Below are positions 11,100 to 23,494 of a DNA stretch of 64,000 bases, in pieces. Position 1 is the first letter of the stretch. Each line of letters begins with the position of its first letter. Source of the stretch: Lophium mytilinum (taxonomy: Eukaryota > Ascomycota > Dothideomycetes > Mytilinidiales > Mytilinidiaceae); the NCBI GenBank assembly GCA_010093605.1, contig MU004195.1, forward strand, positions 1,507,736 through 1,571,735. The letters are read 5' to 3'. The notes beneath the pieces were generated by a model. The model saw only the letters and a program-made list of their open reading frames with translations, did no database searches and was not told the DNA's origin. Position numbers and translations under genes: made by a program.

Positions 11100-14000
11100 A
11101 TGGACGACTTCAAGCCTGAGCTGTTAAAAGCTCTCCTGGAATGGGTGAGCTCCGTCCTCTTTCACCCTAAACCCCACGTCTGACTTCCCAGGTGAATACA
11201 TTCGGCCTCCCCCAGAAGGTCACGCAGTGGAGCCAGCTCGAAGATGGCCAAATACTGTGGCAGATCCTCGCCGATGTCGACCCTGAATACTTCCACGGCG
11301 AGCTTCCAGAGACAGACCGCAAGAGCACTGAGAACTGGATACCACGATGGCAGAATGGTATGAGATAATTTCATTCTAAATACGGGGAGGACAAGAGCTG
11401 ATACTGGCGTAGTAAAACACATTGACCGGGCGGTCACAACATATATCAGGGATGAATGCGGCAAGCTGCCAGTGCTGAGCAAGAAGATGACCCCTGACTT
11501 GAAATTGGTTGCACAAGAAGGGTCTCCTAAGCTCACAGCAAAGGTAAGCATGCATCTAGGTCTACCAGTCTCAGAACACTAGCTCACCTTCTGTAGCTGG
11601 CTATGTCTGTGCTGCTTGTCGCCTTTTACTCCTCCAACTCCAATCAGCGCATGATTCAAGTCGTGAGCAGCCTAGGCCAACAAACGGCGGGTACTATCGC
11701 TACTGCGATACAGGATATGGAGAGCTGGGATCAAAGCATGGCGGACCTCGGTGTAGATCAAGAATTGACCTCCGAACCGGATACTTCTGACCCTGGACCA
11801 CCTCCACGGTTATCTTCAGTGGAACGGGATCCTGATCTCGAGCGGGAGGCCGAACTGATTCAGGCCAATCGAGAAATCAAGCAACTCACCTCGAAAATAG
11901 CCATCCTGACTTCCGACTTGGACACGTCGCGAACAAGGATCTCCACCCTCGAAGAAGAGCTGGTAGAATCAAACCTGATGCTCGATCGCGGAGTTCGAGA
12001 ACAGTCCGATAACGATGACCTTGAGCGTTTCCGATCAGAGGCGTTGAGGGATAGACAGCATATTGCTGAATTAGAAGGCGAGCTTGCCGACGAGAAAGCT
12101 TTAGTCGCTAATCAAGAAAGGCAACTTGAACGGTTAAAAACCGATGCGGATACTAAGCAAGACTTGCGAGACGAACTGCAGATGGTCAAATCGGAGCGAG
12201 ATGAGCTCTCTCAAAAGGCCAAAGCAAATGAGAATTTGCACAAGAAGATCCGCGCAATGAACGAAGCAGCGAAGGCAAGCGAGGCCACGAGGCTAGATCT
12301 ACAACAAACTCGCGAAGAACTTGACGAGCTTCGGCCATTCAAAGAGCGGTGCAATGCCCTCGAGAAAGTGAACAAGGAAAACCAAACGACTATTGAAAAT
12401 GGCGAGCAGTCGCTTTTCGAGGAGAAGAGCCGCCGAACTCGTGTGGAGCATGAAAATCAAGTCCTCCTTAAACAGCTCGACCAAGCCAGAGACTTGCAAA
12501 ATAGGGCAGAGGACTTCCGGAAAGAGCTAGAAGACAAAGTCCGAGAGCTAGAATCCAGTAACCACAACGGCCGAGGAGGCAGTCTAGAGGACGAACTAAA
12601 CGTAGACGACAGCACAGAGATCATGGACGAGACGCCTAAAGCAGGGACTGACAGTATCGCCACATCGGAGACCATCATGCTCCACCAGAAGGTGGAACTT
12701 CTTTCCAATCGGTTGAAGTCTATCGAAAAGCAGTATCTGGATATGCTCCAAGAGAATCTTGGCCTGAAGTCAGATCTGAAGCACGGTATCAAGAGCGAAG
12801 AGAGCGAACGGTATGACGCTCAGTTCAAGTCAATATTCGAATCAACCCTTACTGACCCACTTCAGACCTTTCCTCGAGCAGAACGAAAAGCTCACAGCCA
12901 CTGAAACTGAACTTCAAGAGCTGCAGCGACAGTTCCGAGAGAAGGAATTAGAGAACGCCGAGCTTCGGAATGAACTCGCGAAAGGTCATTATAACCCTCG
13001 CTTGATCCAATTGATCTGACTGACCAAATGTCCGATAGGCTCCACGAGTACTGATACTGAAGGCCCTGAATTCCAAGCGCTTCGATTAAACAACGAGCGT
13101 CTCCTAAAGTCATTTAACGATCTACAGAAGCACAACAAAAATATCGAAGGCAGTTTGGACGAGAAGACTGGTCTTCTCCGTACCGCGCTGCTTGAATATG
13201 ATAATCTCCCTGATGAGCTTCGCCAATTGCGATCTGCAGAGCTGCTGAAACAGATTCGTGAACAGATCGAGTCTGTCCTCCACGCGTCGCCCGAAGAAAA
13301 ATCCAAGAGCTTGGAGTCGACAGCGATGGATATCACAGACCGGCTTCAAACTGGGCAAGCTGCTCTCGATGCGGCGAAGAAGGTAAGCAAACATCTCTTA
13401 GAGCCGGACGATTCCAGCTCTTCAGAATCTACTCTCCTGTCAACCTTCCAATCTACCTTTTGCATCCCTCCCTCTCCCATTGAAGAGGACACGGTCCTTC
13501 TTTCTCGGACATCGTCGCCGACGAAACTCAATGTGAATGTCTTGGTCACGCTTTCACCCACAACGCTCTCTCCCGTCGAGCCATCTTATCTTCCTTCGCC
13601 GTATAGGTTGGGGAGGTGGTTCGGTTCGTTCAGGAGGGCGCCCAGGCGATGTTAGTCCCCTTGACTGGGACTCGACCACTTTACTACCCCCTCCTACCAT
13701 TGTCACGAATGACTGCCATGTCTTTTCACCCGTCACCATACCTCCCACCCATTCGCCTAGAGTACTCGAATTAAGAAATATCCACTAACACGACATAGGA
13801 AATCCAAACCCACAAGTCAGCCATGGACGCCATGCGCCTCGAACTCGAAAAAGCTCAGCGAGAAGGAGGCGGCCCAGCTTCAGTATGCCCCCCTAAATTT
13901 CCTAACCCCTACCCTTTAATTTCACACATATCTAACATTCTCCCCCAGGAATCCCTTCAGCAGGAAGTCGACAACCTCCGCCGCGAAAACAAGCTCATCA

Positions 14001-14225
14001 CCACGGCGTGGTACGACATGACGACGCGGCTGCAAAGCAACACGGTGGTGCTGCAGCGGCGCAGCGAGGCGCCCAAGAGCTGGCTTGGCCGGCAGCGCGC
14101 TGTGGTGGGCGGGTTGGGAAGTTCCGTAAGTTGCATGATACTCTTTGATACTCTTTACACACATGTGTTTTCCTCCTCTCACGCAATTTGCTAACGTTTG
14201 TGCCCACCCTCAGGCCAGGAGATAG
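11100..14225 (+). CDS. Hook-family dynein/dynactin cargo adaptor (HookA-like)
   Basis: Nine exons are proposed, all in phase: 11100-11144, 11192-11357, 11413-11543, 11597-12810, 12866-12984, 13039-13382, 13799-13882, 13949-14125 and 14214-14225, giving 763 residues. The first about 150 residues are the Hook domain (calponin-like; 'VNTFGLPQKVTQWSQLEDG', 'DRKSTENWIPRWQN'). From about residue 190 to 700 the protein is heptad-rich coiled coil. Family knowledge: fungal HookA links early endosomes to dynein through an FTS-FHIP complex for long-range hyphal transport. The intron ending at 12865 could use the donor at 12811 (55 bp, GTATGA, preferred) or 12829 (37 bp, unusually short); both keep frame. 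The intron 13383-13798 is 416 bp, far longer than its neighbours. Confidence 0.85.
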
Positions 14226-14571
14226 TCTATTTTCCACGCAACACATTCCCACACCCCACACATTTGTAGAGAAGATGGACAGAGGATTTAGCATCAAGAG
14301 CTATCAAACACGCATTCTTGAACAGACCGCGAAAGGCTGGCTGGACATGGTAGATTTTTGTAAGGTTTTTTGTGTGTTGTCGGTTTTTTGTCATTATACC
14401 CCCCGGTCACATCTGCATTCAGCGCGGCGTTTTCGTTGCGCGTTGTGTGTGTTTTTGCGTTTCACTTTTCATCTATACACATTGTTAGTACGCGGGGGAA
14501 CCTGGGCTCCGTGCGGGTATAGACTCTGTTACAAACGTAGATATATATATATACAGCAGCACATCATCACG

Positions 14572-14596
14572 GCATCGCATCGCATCGCATCGCATC
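14572..14596. repeat. (GCATC)5 microsatellite
   Basis: Five perfect tandem copies of the pentamer GCATC lie about 350 bp past the Hook stop codon, just after an (AT)n run. Confidence 0.95.
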
Positions 14597-14725
14597 GCTC
14601 GGCTTATGGCTCTGTGCTATGAATTATGTGGCATTGGTATGACTGTCCTCCTCCAGCCTTTTAGCCCTACTCGCAATCATTCCCTCCGAACTGGAGTAGA
14701 CCCTACCCCCCCTACCGCTTCTGTC

Positions 14726-14760
14726 NNNNNNNNNNNNNNNNNNNNNNNNNNNNNNNNNNN
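14726..14760. other. Assembly gap (35 N)
   Basis: A run of undetermined bases ends three bases before the TBCB stop codon. The true distance between the two convergent genes is therefore unknown. Confidence 0.99.
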
Positions 14761-14763
14761 AAC

Positions 14764-17202
14764 CTACATCTCCTCATCCTCCCCCTCAACCCCCAACTCC
14801 TCCCACTCCCCCGGCTCGCACCGCTCCGGCCGCACAAACGCACCTTTGTTCTTCCCCGCCTCGAAATACCGCACCCCCTTGACGCTGCCGTCGTTCTTCC
14901 CCGTCGGTTCGTCCAGCGCCACGCCGACCCAGGGCCCGAGGCCTGGCAGCTCGGGGACTGGGCCGATGAAGCGGATTGTGCCGCGGCGGGCGTCGGTGGC
15001 GGGGAGGAGGCGGATGCGGGTTGAGGTTGCGAGGCCTGCGCGAAAAGGAAGGGTTAGTTAGTTAGGTAGGTAAGTAGGTAGCAGGGAAGTGGAATGAAGG
15101 GGGTATTGGGTCAGCAGGAAAGTGGATCAAGAGAATATTAGTTTCGCAGGGTTCGGCAGGGTGTTGTTGAGGCTTAGAGATAATAAACGAGGAGATTTAA
15201 AAGTAGAGATGGCGCAATGTGGGTTTTTGCTTTTGCGGGGAACGGGGGAGCGGGTGCCGGGTGGGTTTTAGGGTGTGGAGGTTGCTCCGAGTGGAGAGCG
15301 TGGCCTCGCGTGGTTGAGGAGAAGGTGAGGCGTATTTTTTGTGGCGGGACGGGAGTATGAGGCCTCGTGTCTCCGGGACCTGGGATTTGGTAATGACGTA
15401 TACGATGTCATCGCGGCTTCTACGCGTATCGGATTGTTGAGAGCGGTAGGTCTGGGTTCTAGAAGAGTGAGGCCGGTGGCGTTGACGACGGCGAGTTGCG
15501 GAGAAGTCGCTATCGTTCACCATCTTGAATGTTGGTGGCGGCTGGAAGAGTGGGCGTGAAGGCTAGGTTTGAGATGACCCTTGTTGTTGAGTTTTGTGAG
15601 GCTGGTGGCTGGATATGAAGGGTATGATCTACGCCGATCGACCAAAGATCAACAATGTGACAGATACTGGGCGGCCGCCCTCGTGGAGCCCAGGCTTCCA
15701 GATTCGCGAGGTGTGCCATTGATCGCAAGCATTACATGCTGATCCTCTATCCAATGTTTCGGCAAGCGTCCAAAAGAGGTCTTGTCCAGAACACTCGCCG
15801 TCGGAGATTTCGTCAGCCGTAAGAACGATACGACGACGTCTGGTCAAGGTGTCTGATTGCGGGGTTCGAGTGGAAAGCCTCAAATGCAGCCGCGTCCCGA
15901 AATGGATAGCTGTGAGGTACGCGAGATGGTGATGCAGCGCCTCGGGAATCTCTCGAGCAAGTGGGGGCCGCAGCAGAAGCTCCCCTGCAGCCGCCACTCA
16001 AATACTTGACGAAACTCGTTGCTTTTGGCGGCCTGCAATCATGCGCTCTGGTCGGTTTGGGCGACCGGGGAATCTCTACTCACGACATAGGGACACGTTG
16101 GGGCAAGGATGCGGAAAAACAAAGATCCATGCTGACGTTACGGTGCTTACCTCGCTCTTCAACCTCCCTTTCCAGGGCTCGGATCTTCTGCTCCTCGATG
16201 CTGGGCGCGTCCGGGTCGAAACGACCGAGCTTCTGCGCCTTTTTCCAGGCCAGGACACTGTCGCTGCGCGTCTCATATTCCGTGCTTGGCATGGTGTACT
16301 TGGCCACAGCAGAGACGTCGGAAAAGTCGGTTCGGGCCGACGGCGGGCGCGTGTCTACGACCTGGGAACATGATCAGAGCGGGTCTAGCTTGCGACGTTT
16401 GGTATTGCGTCAAATATGCTGCCGTCTCAAAGCGATAGGTGGTGAGATCAAAGCGGTGGGGTAGGGCAGGGTACGGGTACATGCGCGCAAAAGGCACTGC
16501 AAGTCTCGAAGCGCCGCAGGCATAAAAGTAAAAACGTTGGGGCCATGAAGTGGGAACAGATCACGGGCTTCTCCCGGATGTGACACGTCGGCGAACTGGT
16601 CGAGCAGGCGCTGACAGTGAGGCAGAGGTGTTTTGGGGCGGCGTCCGGGGTGCATGTTTCGGCATGGTAGCGAGGCTAAAAAGCAGCGCGCTGGCCGACG
16701 ACAAGCGCTCCGTCATCAAGGTAATCCAGGGTCGTGGTGGCTTGTGAAGATGGGATTGCTGGCAGGGAAAAGCAAAAAGCAAAACGTGAATAATGGAGCC
16801 TCGACCGGGGATCCCGCCAGGTCCCAAAACAACAGAAATGTGGCAGACGGCGATACGGCAGCACCGTTGGAATGGCCGCCACGGCTACGGCCACGGCCAC
16901 GGCTACGGCTAAGGCGGCGCAGAGACAACACGAAAGCGCATCCCACTTACATGTATTTCGGCGTAGGCCTGCAGCGGGAACGCCGCCAGCTGCGTGGTGT
17001 CCTCATCGGCGGCCTCGATGGCAATGGCATCCTGCGAGCCAACACGTAGCGAGAGCTTCTGTGCTGAGGCCGGGATGCCCGTGATGGGCTCGAGGCGCGT
17101 CCGGAAGTGCGCGATGCTCCACGATGGCGTTACCCGGCGCTCAGACGATGAGTTTGCAGAGGTGATGAGGATGGGCACGTCGGCCGCAGATTGGAGAGAC
17201 AT
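14764..17202 (-). CDS. ALF1: Tubulin-folding cofactor B (TBCB/Alf1): ubiquitin-like plus CAP-Gly domain
   Basis: Three exons on the minus strand keep phase: 17202-16951, 16361-16151 and 15035-14764, giving 244 residues, the usual length for this family. Exon 1 is the ubiquitin-like domain (residues 1 to about 90). Exon 2 has the linker with 'VVDTRPPSAR', 'VAKYTMPSTEY' and 'DSVLAWKKAQKLGRF'. Exon 3 is the CAP-Gly domain ('RRGTIRFIGPVPELPGLGPW') with the diagnostic GKNDGS at about 200-205 and an acidic C-terminus ending DEEM. Family knowledge: TBCB binds alpha-tubulin after CCT and, with TBCE, helps heterodimer assembly in the cytosol. Oddity: the introns are 589 and 1115 bp, against about 50-60 bp in most genes here. 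Confidence 0.9.
15036..16150 (-). other. 1115-bp intron 2 of TBCB
   Basis: The donor is GTAAGC and the acceptor GCGCAG, preceded (minus sense) by a pyrimidine tract and repeated CTAAC/TAACTAAC branch-like motifs near 15050-15080. Inside are minus frames of 108 codons (15197-15523) and 122 codons (15629-15997) with no family resemblance. It may hold an insertion, a nested transcript or nothing. Confidence 0.6.
16881..16910. repeat. (ACGGCY)5 hexanucleotide repeat inside TBCB intron 1
   Basis: Five tandem hexamers alternate ACGGCT and ACGGCC. The repeat lies in the 589-bp first intron of TBCB, about 40 bp from the donor. Confidence 0.9.
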
Positions 17203-20200
17203 TATTGTGACGGCGGACTTCTGGGGATAGATTGGGAGAGAGAAGGGCTGCCGTTTCGGGAGAAGCACGGAGGCGGGCCAGCCAGAAGCGGACTGGGCTG
17301 GGCGAAAGGGATATATGAGGCACCAATTATTACAGGTGAGCTCTGAGGGCGCTGCAGTATTGGGTTGCAAGTAATCCCCCGCGCAATAATCCTCAGGCTC
17401 GCGCGAGCAGGGGAACTCGGTGCGGGCGCTTGCAGCCGGCGTCGTCACGTCGTCAAATTGCAACGGCGCGCGTGAGAGTCCGTGAGCGTGTGGCGATGAT
17501 TTGTTATTTGTTGGTGGCCTGTGGTGGTGAGGCCTGTCTGGTGTTGACCTCCGGTGTTTCGGAGCATCCGCGGAGATTTCCGAGTTCTGCTGACTACTCT
17601 GTCTTTAATTTGGAGGGCTTGGTTTGATTTGTAGGCGGATACTGTAGGCGGATACCTATTGCTGTCACCGAGGCTCGAGGCGAGGCGAGCCCTTGGCAAT
17701 GTGCACAGGGCCACGTGATTTGCACGGGGTCTGTCTCTCCATCCCGTTTCCAGGCGATCAGCACGGAGCTTTTGTCCGCCTCATCCCACGCCAGCCTGTC
17801 AATTGCAGCCCCCACGACCTATGCCCGCATCGCCCGAACACATCCCCCACCGTGGGGTTGTCACAGGATACATTTTGGGCAGCATTCGGACGTCAGTCAG
17901 GCCCGTTGACGGCCTCGAGCCCGCTACTGCTTTCTTTTGTCCATTCATTCCTGTCCATGCTTCACTCTGCCTCACACTCCACTGTCCGCACCGTCAGCCA
18001 AGCCGGCAATTGCTCGACACAGACCGTCCAGGTTCCTCGGCACGCTCCTGGCCCTGCAATATCGGCCCTGATGCGCATTGGACAGCCAGCAACTCAACAG
18101 CGAGAGTGACAGCTGGTCATGGCCTCGATCAGGGCACCACTAACCTGGGCATGCTCCGGCGGCAGCGATCCTGACCACATCGTTGCGCTGGCATCAGGGA
18201 CTCGCGGACAGCACGACGCAGCCACCTCGTAGTCCATGTTGTCTCCCAACGTGCTGCTTTGGGCAGGGCCTCACCGCCTATCCCAGCATCGAGCCCTAAA
18301 AATACAGCTCCAGCGCTAGAGCGGCCTCTGCAGACGTCTGATGAACTGGTTCACAGGCTGGGCTGGGAGAATCGGCCAGACAGCCAGCTGGCACTCCAGC
18401 CATGTCATCCCCAGATTGCCGCGTCCAACCACAGTGGGCGTCGACCGCCAGACGTTGAGGGCTGCAACGAGGCTGGCGACGGGCCAATGGAGGGTCGCGG
18501 TATTTATGATGAGGCCGTCGTTGACGAGTTCCCGGGACCTCTGACCGGGGCGTTGGAAAAGCGATGGCCGCCCGCCCGTGAGAAACTGTGTATTGGCACC
18601 GACAAGCCAGCAGCAACGTCAACGTGCGCTTCCGCCTCATGATGCGATGAACTCTGGCTCCGTGCGCTGCCAGGAGGCCGGCTCATGCGCCGGCGGCGAT
18701 GTCCTGCCCGCGATCGAGCCCCAAACCTCGTTCAACGCGCCAGCAGTGTGCCCACGATTCGAGCCTTGATTCAGGCTCTTTCACCGCCATACCCACCGTT
18801 CTTTCACTCGGCCGTCCAAGCCCTGCTGCGAGACTCATGCAGCTGCCCGCCGGGTTGCTGCGTCCGCAGAGAAGATTCCAGTGCCGCGCTGCAGCGGCGC
18901 GTCTGCACGTTGATATGTACTCTGTGCCAGACGTGAGAACGCATCCCTCGCGGCACGGCATGGTCCCTGAACGACGTCGGGTTAGCTCACGTGGGAGCCC
19001 GTATGCTAGCGGTGCTCCCAAAATGCCTCCGACGGGTGAGGCCGGCTCTCGCGCACTGGCAGGGCCACAGGGCGTCCAGGAACAGCACGCTGGACGACGA
19101 CAGCGGCCGGCCAGCTGGCCGGCAGTTCACCGCTACTATAACGTCGTTGTTGTTGCAGCATTTCGCCGGGATGGGCGTGGCCGCGAGGAACCTTCACTGA
19201 CGCAACGGGTCAAGCTTTATGCCACCTCACCAACTGCACCGCCCTGTTCGCGAGGCTTGCCTGCCTTGAGATCAGACGCCGTAGGGCAGGGCGCGAGGTG
19301 CAGATCTTGTTCGCCTCAAAGCCGTCGCGCTTGACGTCTCGCGAGATGCGCGCTCCCTAGCATCCTTCACCGCCGTGACTGGCCGCCCTCCCTCGATCGC
19401 TGGCTGCTGGCTGCCGCGAGACAGCCATGGTCTGCTCTCGATCCTGCTGAAGCCAGCAGTCCAGCAGTCTGTTTACTGCGCCGTCCAAGTCCTGTCCAGG
19501 GTGTGCGACACGTCACTGCGCTGCTTTCGCTTTGCGCACGCCAGGCCCGCAACACCACCCACGACGCCTTTCTTTTGCTCCACACGTCGCTAGCTCTCCG
19601 CACGCCCTCCTGGATCAGCTGTGACTATTTTAGTACGTGGGTCATCCCAGCCGGAACCCTACCTCGGACGTGCAGTGTGGCGCCTGGGAGCTGCATGCCA
19701 TTGTCGTTCCAGCAGTTTGCTGCATCCATCAAATCTTCCGCTTTCCAGGTCGCATCCCATCCTCCTGACGTCCAAACGTTTCTTCTTTCTTGTTGTCTTC
19801 AGTGGCTATGCCTCGAGCTTGCCCCCTCTGAACGATTGGCTGGCCATGTTTCACTCCCCTGCCAAACCGGCCCTGAACACTTCCTAAATAGCTTGCGAGG
19901 GCAGCCACTTAGAGCACGGAAGCTACATCAGTACTTGTAGTTGGTCACTTTCGTCCAACACGGCACATCTTAAGAACATCAAACTCACGGGCTCTCCACC
20001 CGCTCTATTCCCCGTACTTTCGCCTGCGTGTTGTTACCAGCAACCAGCGTGACTGTACATCGCTGGACAACACACCCTCCATCCCATCGAGTCGTCATCG
20101 TCACTGCAGCCGAAGAGCCTCGCGCAGCGCACCGCTGTCTGCCTGACGAGTCAAGCCCAACGTCAAGCCTCACCTCGACCCGACAGCAGGCCGCAGCAGC

Positions 20201-20489
20201 CTCTCCGCCCTCCTTTGGGCCTACGAACGCTCGCCAAGTCACAGCATGCGACGTGCTTGACCGGAACTACCATCAACTATCTACTTCCATCGACTTCTCG
20301 GCGGTAGCGAGCTGTAGCGAGCTGCATTTGATATTGGGGTCGCTGTCCGCCACTTCAGGTATCAACCCCAGCACTCATCCATTGACCTTTGCCCCAATTG
20401 TCATCTCGTTGCCATCTCGAACCTCTTGTGTGCAGCTTGGGCAGGAAAGAAAGTCACCGTCGATTACGAATGGGCTGGCTCACTGCTAG
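17203..20489. other. 3.3-kb GC-rich gene-free upstream region shared by TBCB and the Myb gene
   Basis: TBCB points left and the Myb-like gene points right, so this is a divergent control region and probably includes a long 5' leader. Many frames are open on both strands (up to 211 codons at 18699-19334) because the region is GC-rich, but they overlap one another and show no family features. A CACGTG lies at 17712-17717 and an 18-bp perfect palindrome at 19106-19123. Confidence 0.5.
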
Positions 20490-20499
20490 CCCACATCAG

Positions 20500-22135
20500 C
20501 CGTCGTGGATATCAATCTCCTACTCGAGCCTCGAGGCTCCGAGTCTCCCTCGAGTAAGAAGAGCACTAAAAGCACTAAAAGTGCTACATCAGTAGCTTCG
20601 TCTTCTGGTGCGACAAGGGCATACACAACGGCACCATCGGCGTATACGCCCTCGCCAGCATCGTATGCCACCACTTCTCCAGCGTTCGCTGCAGCATCTC
20701 CAGCATATGCAGCATCTCCGTACGCTGCTGCATCATCCTACACGACATCAGGACCGCCTTCCACCATCTCTATAGGCGTACCTTCAATGCAAGGCGGACC
20801 GGTACTGCAGCCGCTATCTGTTCTCCAGCAACAGCACGCGCAATCTGACCCTTTACAGCATCCACAGAACTTCCGCCCGCTCTACTCTGGTCCACAGGGC
20901 GCAGCACCTCCCGCTTTATCCCATGGATCACCACCACTACCGCCCATCAGACGTGCAGCTTCGCAGACTCCGCTACCTGAGGAGAGTCCAGCGAAGAGGC
21001 AGTCGAAATGGGGGCAAGAGGAGGACAATCTAATCATCGAGCTCAGAGGTACAGGAATGAAATGGGAGGATATCGCAAAGCACTTTCCCGGACGATCAGC
21101 CATCGCATGCCGATTACGATACCAAAACTACCTCGAAAAGCGCGCAGTTTGGGACGAAGAGAAGAAAAACAAGCTCGCGAGACTCTATGCTCGGTAGGTC
21201 CCAACCCTCAACCACCGCCCTTCGAAACTAGACGAGGCGCGCAACGCTGCAAACATTTGGTCTACCACTTTCCTATCGCATTCCTTGCTCCCACGAGCAC
21301 ATTTGGATCTTGGTCATCATCTGCCACATTGCGTTCCACATCGTCCTGAGTCTATCCCTTCACTGCCCCTCAGACCTACCTGAGTTTAACTAACACTGCG
21401 AACAGATTCAAGGACCAGATGTGGCAGAAGGTCGCCTCGGAGATGCAAATCCCCTGGAGGTCCGCCGAGAGCATGCACTGGCAGCTGGGCGAGCAAGAAA
21501 TGAGCGCCCGAGCCAACGCGCCCGTCTTCCAGCTGCACCCGTCAGCCACCGGAATTCCTTCGCCCCCTTCCGGTCGCCCAGCAACGCCGCACTTCACGCC
21601 CGCCAACATTCCGCAGAACCAAACCCCCGGGCCAGGCCAACACCACCATCCGCACCCAGCGCACCACCAATCGCACCCGCACGCACCTCATCTCCTCCAT
21701 CAACGCTCGGATAGTGGGCCACCGCCTCGCCTTCGCCGCAACAGCTCCATCAGCCGCCGCCGCTCCGACGGGTCAGGGTCAAGATCGAGATCCAGCCTGC
21801 CTCCGCAGCTGGGCCCACAGCTACCGGCACTGCAGCCAGTCTCTGAAAGCGAAATAGTGAGTGGTGGCGGCCCCAGGACGGCGCCCGTGCTTCAGGAGAC
21901 GGGTCAGAAAAGGGATAGGGAGAGTGTAGGGTTTGTAGAACCGTATCTCAGAAAGAGAAGGGAGATCGAGATGGCGGGAGGTGAGGGCGGTGTTGCCAGC
22001 GCTGGTGGTGTCGAGTCTAGGGAGTCAAAGAGTGGGCCGAGAAGTCAGGGGACGAGAAGCCCGGAGAGTACATCACAGCGCAGTGGGACTGGGAGTGTGA
22101 TGAAAGAGGAAGAGGTGGATGTTAGGAAGGAGTGA
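20500..22135 (+). CDS. Two-repeat Myb/SANT-like DNA-binding protein (5' end uncertain)
   Basis: Two exons are supported, about 20500-21193 and 21406-22135, with a 212-bp intron (GTAGGT donor) splitting the second repeat. Repeat 1 is 'KWGQEEDNLIIELRGTGMKW...GRSAIACRLRYQNYL'; repeat 2 runs 'WDEEKKNKLARLYAR' across the junction to 'MWQKVASEMQIPWRSAESMHW'. Ser/Ala/Pro-rich sequence precedes them and a His/Pro-rich, then acidic-basic tail follows. The frame opens after a TAG at 20487 and the first in-frame ATG is at 20787, so either translation starts there or an upstream exon splices to the CAG at 20497-20499. The latter seems likelier because the Ser/Thr-rich 5' part looks coding. Fungal proteins of this layout include developmental regulators; I do not assign a symbol. 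Confidence 0.75.
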
Positions 22136-23300
22136 TGAAAGAGATAGGGTCGGCTGACTAGGTCGGGGGCGCTTCGACATGACATCGGACTTTATGAACA
22201 AACCGCCTTCAAATCTGCTATGCAGTCTCGAGCTGGATGCCATGGCCGAAGCCCCACGATCAAGACGGCTGTAAAGAATTACGATTGTGCTTTGAAGGGA
22301 GTCTGCGAAGGATCAAGATTAGGAGTCGGGCAGTACACACGCACTCGGGCTGGAACCGATAAGAGCATGGGAATTTCACAGGGCATGGGCGGAACAAGGA
22401 ATCAGTTTTGGTAGATACTTCGGTTCCGGTCGCGAGTTGGATGACATCTGGAGGATCGATTTTTGCTTTTCCTTGAAACCTCTTTCTAAATCTCTTGTCT
22501 TTCTCCACCTTTTTTTCCTATTTCGCGCGGCAAACGATTGTGGCATTTAGCGTTGGGCGGACAGCTGTCCTTTCTGTTTCACTTCTTCATCATCATTATC
22601 ATCGTTGGTATTTTGTCTCATCTCACTCATAGCAAGCGTCGGTCGGCTGGATATTTGTTTGTTTTCATGTTGTTTTCCTTGCCTAAACCACTATATCTAA
22701 TTCACACGAACGCATTGGCGGTCATGATTGTGCATTTACACTAGCAAGCCCTTTTCTCTTTCCTCTTTCTTTCTCCGTTTCTAAGCTGTCTTTCCTAGAT
22801 ATCCTTGGTTCGTTTCCTTTGTTTTCTCCGTTTTTCTTAGTCGCAAGCATGAGCGTAAGGTTTTTTGGCTGCACAGGCGGGTTCTCTTCGTGGCATTTTG
22901 CGGATACACCGATATATAACTACATATATAGCTGGAACTCGGGACACTTGGGCAAGGGAACGGTGGATATACACAACAACAACAAACTACACTATATAGA
23001 AGAGGATTAAGGACAACACCGCCGTCATGGCTATGAACGTATGATTATCCTTTACATCCACCACTAAACTCCCTCTACCACAAAAATTGCTGTGAAATTC
23101 TCAGGATTTGAAAATTATGCACTGTCCAGCTTTCTAGCCAACGACCCACCGCCAACAGGCCAGCGGACAAGTGTTGTGTGGCACAGCATGCCACTACTCA
23201 GCCAGCCCCCAGGGGGTGGGAGGGCATCCTTCTCGATCTTTCCATGCAGGTCAGAGAGAATTTTTTTCCGCGCTTGACAGCTGTTTGCGCAAAAACTGAA

Positions 23301-23312
23301 CCCCCCCCCCCC
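23301..23312. repeat. C12 homopolymer
   Basis: Twelve consecutive C in the gene-poor stretch; indel errors are likely here. Confidence 0.95.
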
Positions 23313-23494
23313 AGTAGCAGATCATTAGTTACCAGCAAGCACGCCTTGTTTTCTCTTGTTTCTTCGCTTCGTGGACGGCACTAGTCGTTGGCGTGCAGGT
23401 GGTTAGCTCCTCCCTTAGTGCCAACACGCAACGATGTAAAATTAGCTAGTTCTACAGTGGTTTTAGAAGACTTTTTTTTCAATCGATCGATCGG

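Larger units (their letters stand above)
14226..14763. other. Intergenic between convergent Hook and TBCB genes, with assembly gap
   Basis: This 3'-3' interval contains a short (AT)n run near 14540, a pentanucleotide repeat at 14572-14596 and 35 Ns at 14726-14760. Nothing coding is visible. Confidence 0.7.

Noticed and set aside
12829-12865. 37-bp intron in the Hook gene
   Set aside because: Shorter than any other intron here; the donor at 12811 gives a normal 55-bp intron in the same phase.
15629-15997. 122-codon minus-strand ORF inside TBCB intron 2
   Set aside because: No family resemblance; kept only as intron content and not called as a nested gene.
18699-19334. 211-codon plus-strand ORF in the TBCB/Myb intergenic region
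   Set aside because: Ser/Arg/Pro-rich composition follows from GC bias, other frames are equally open, and no motif or splice support is seen.
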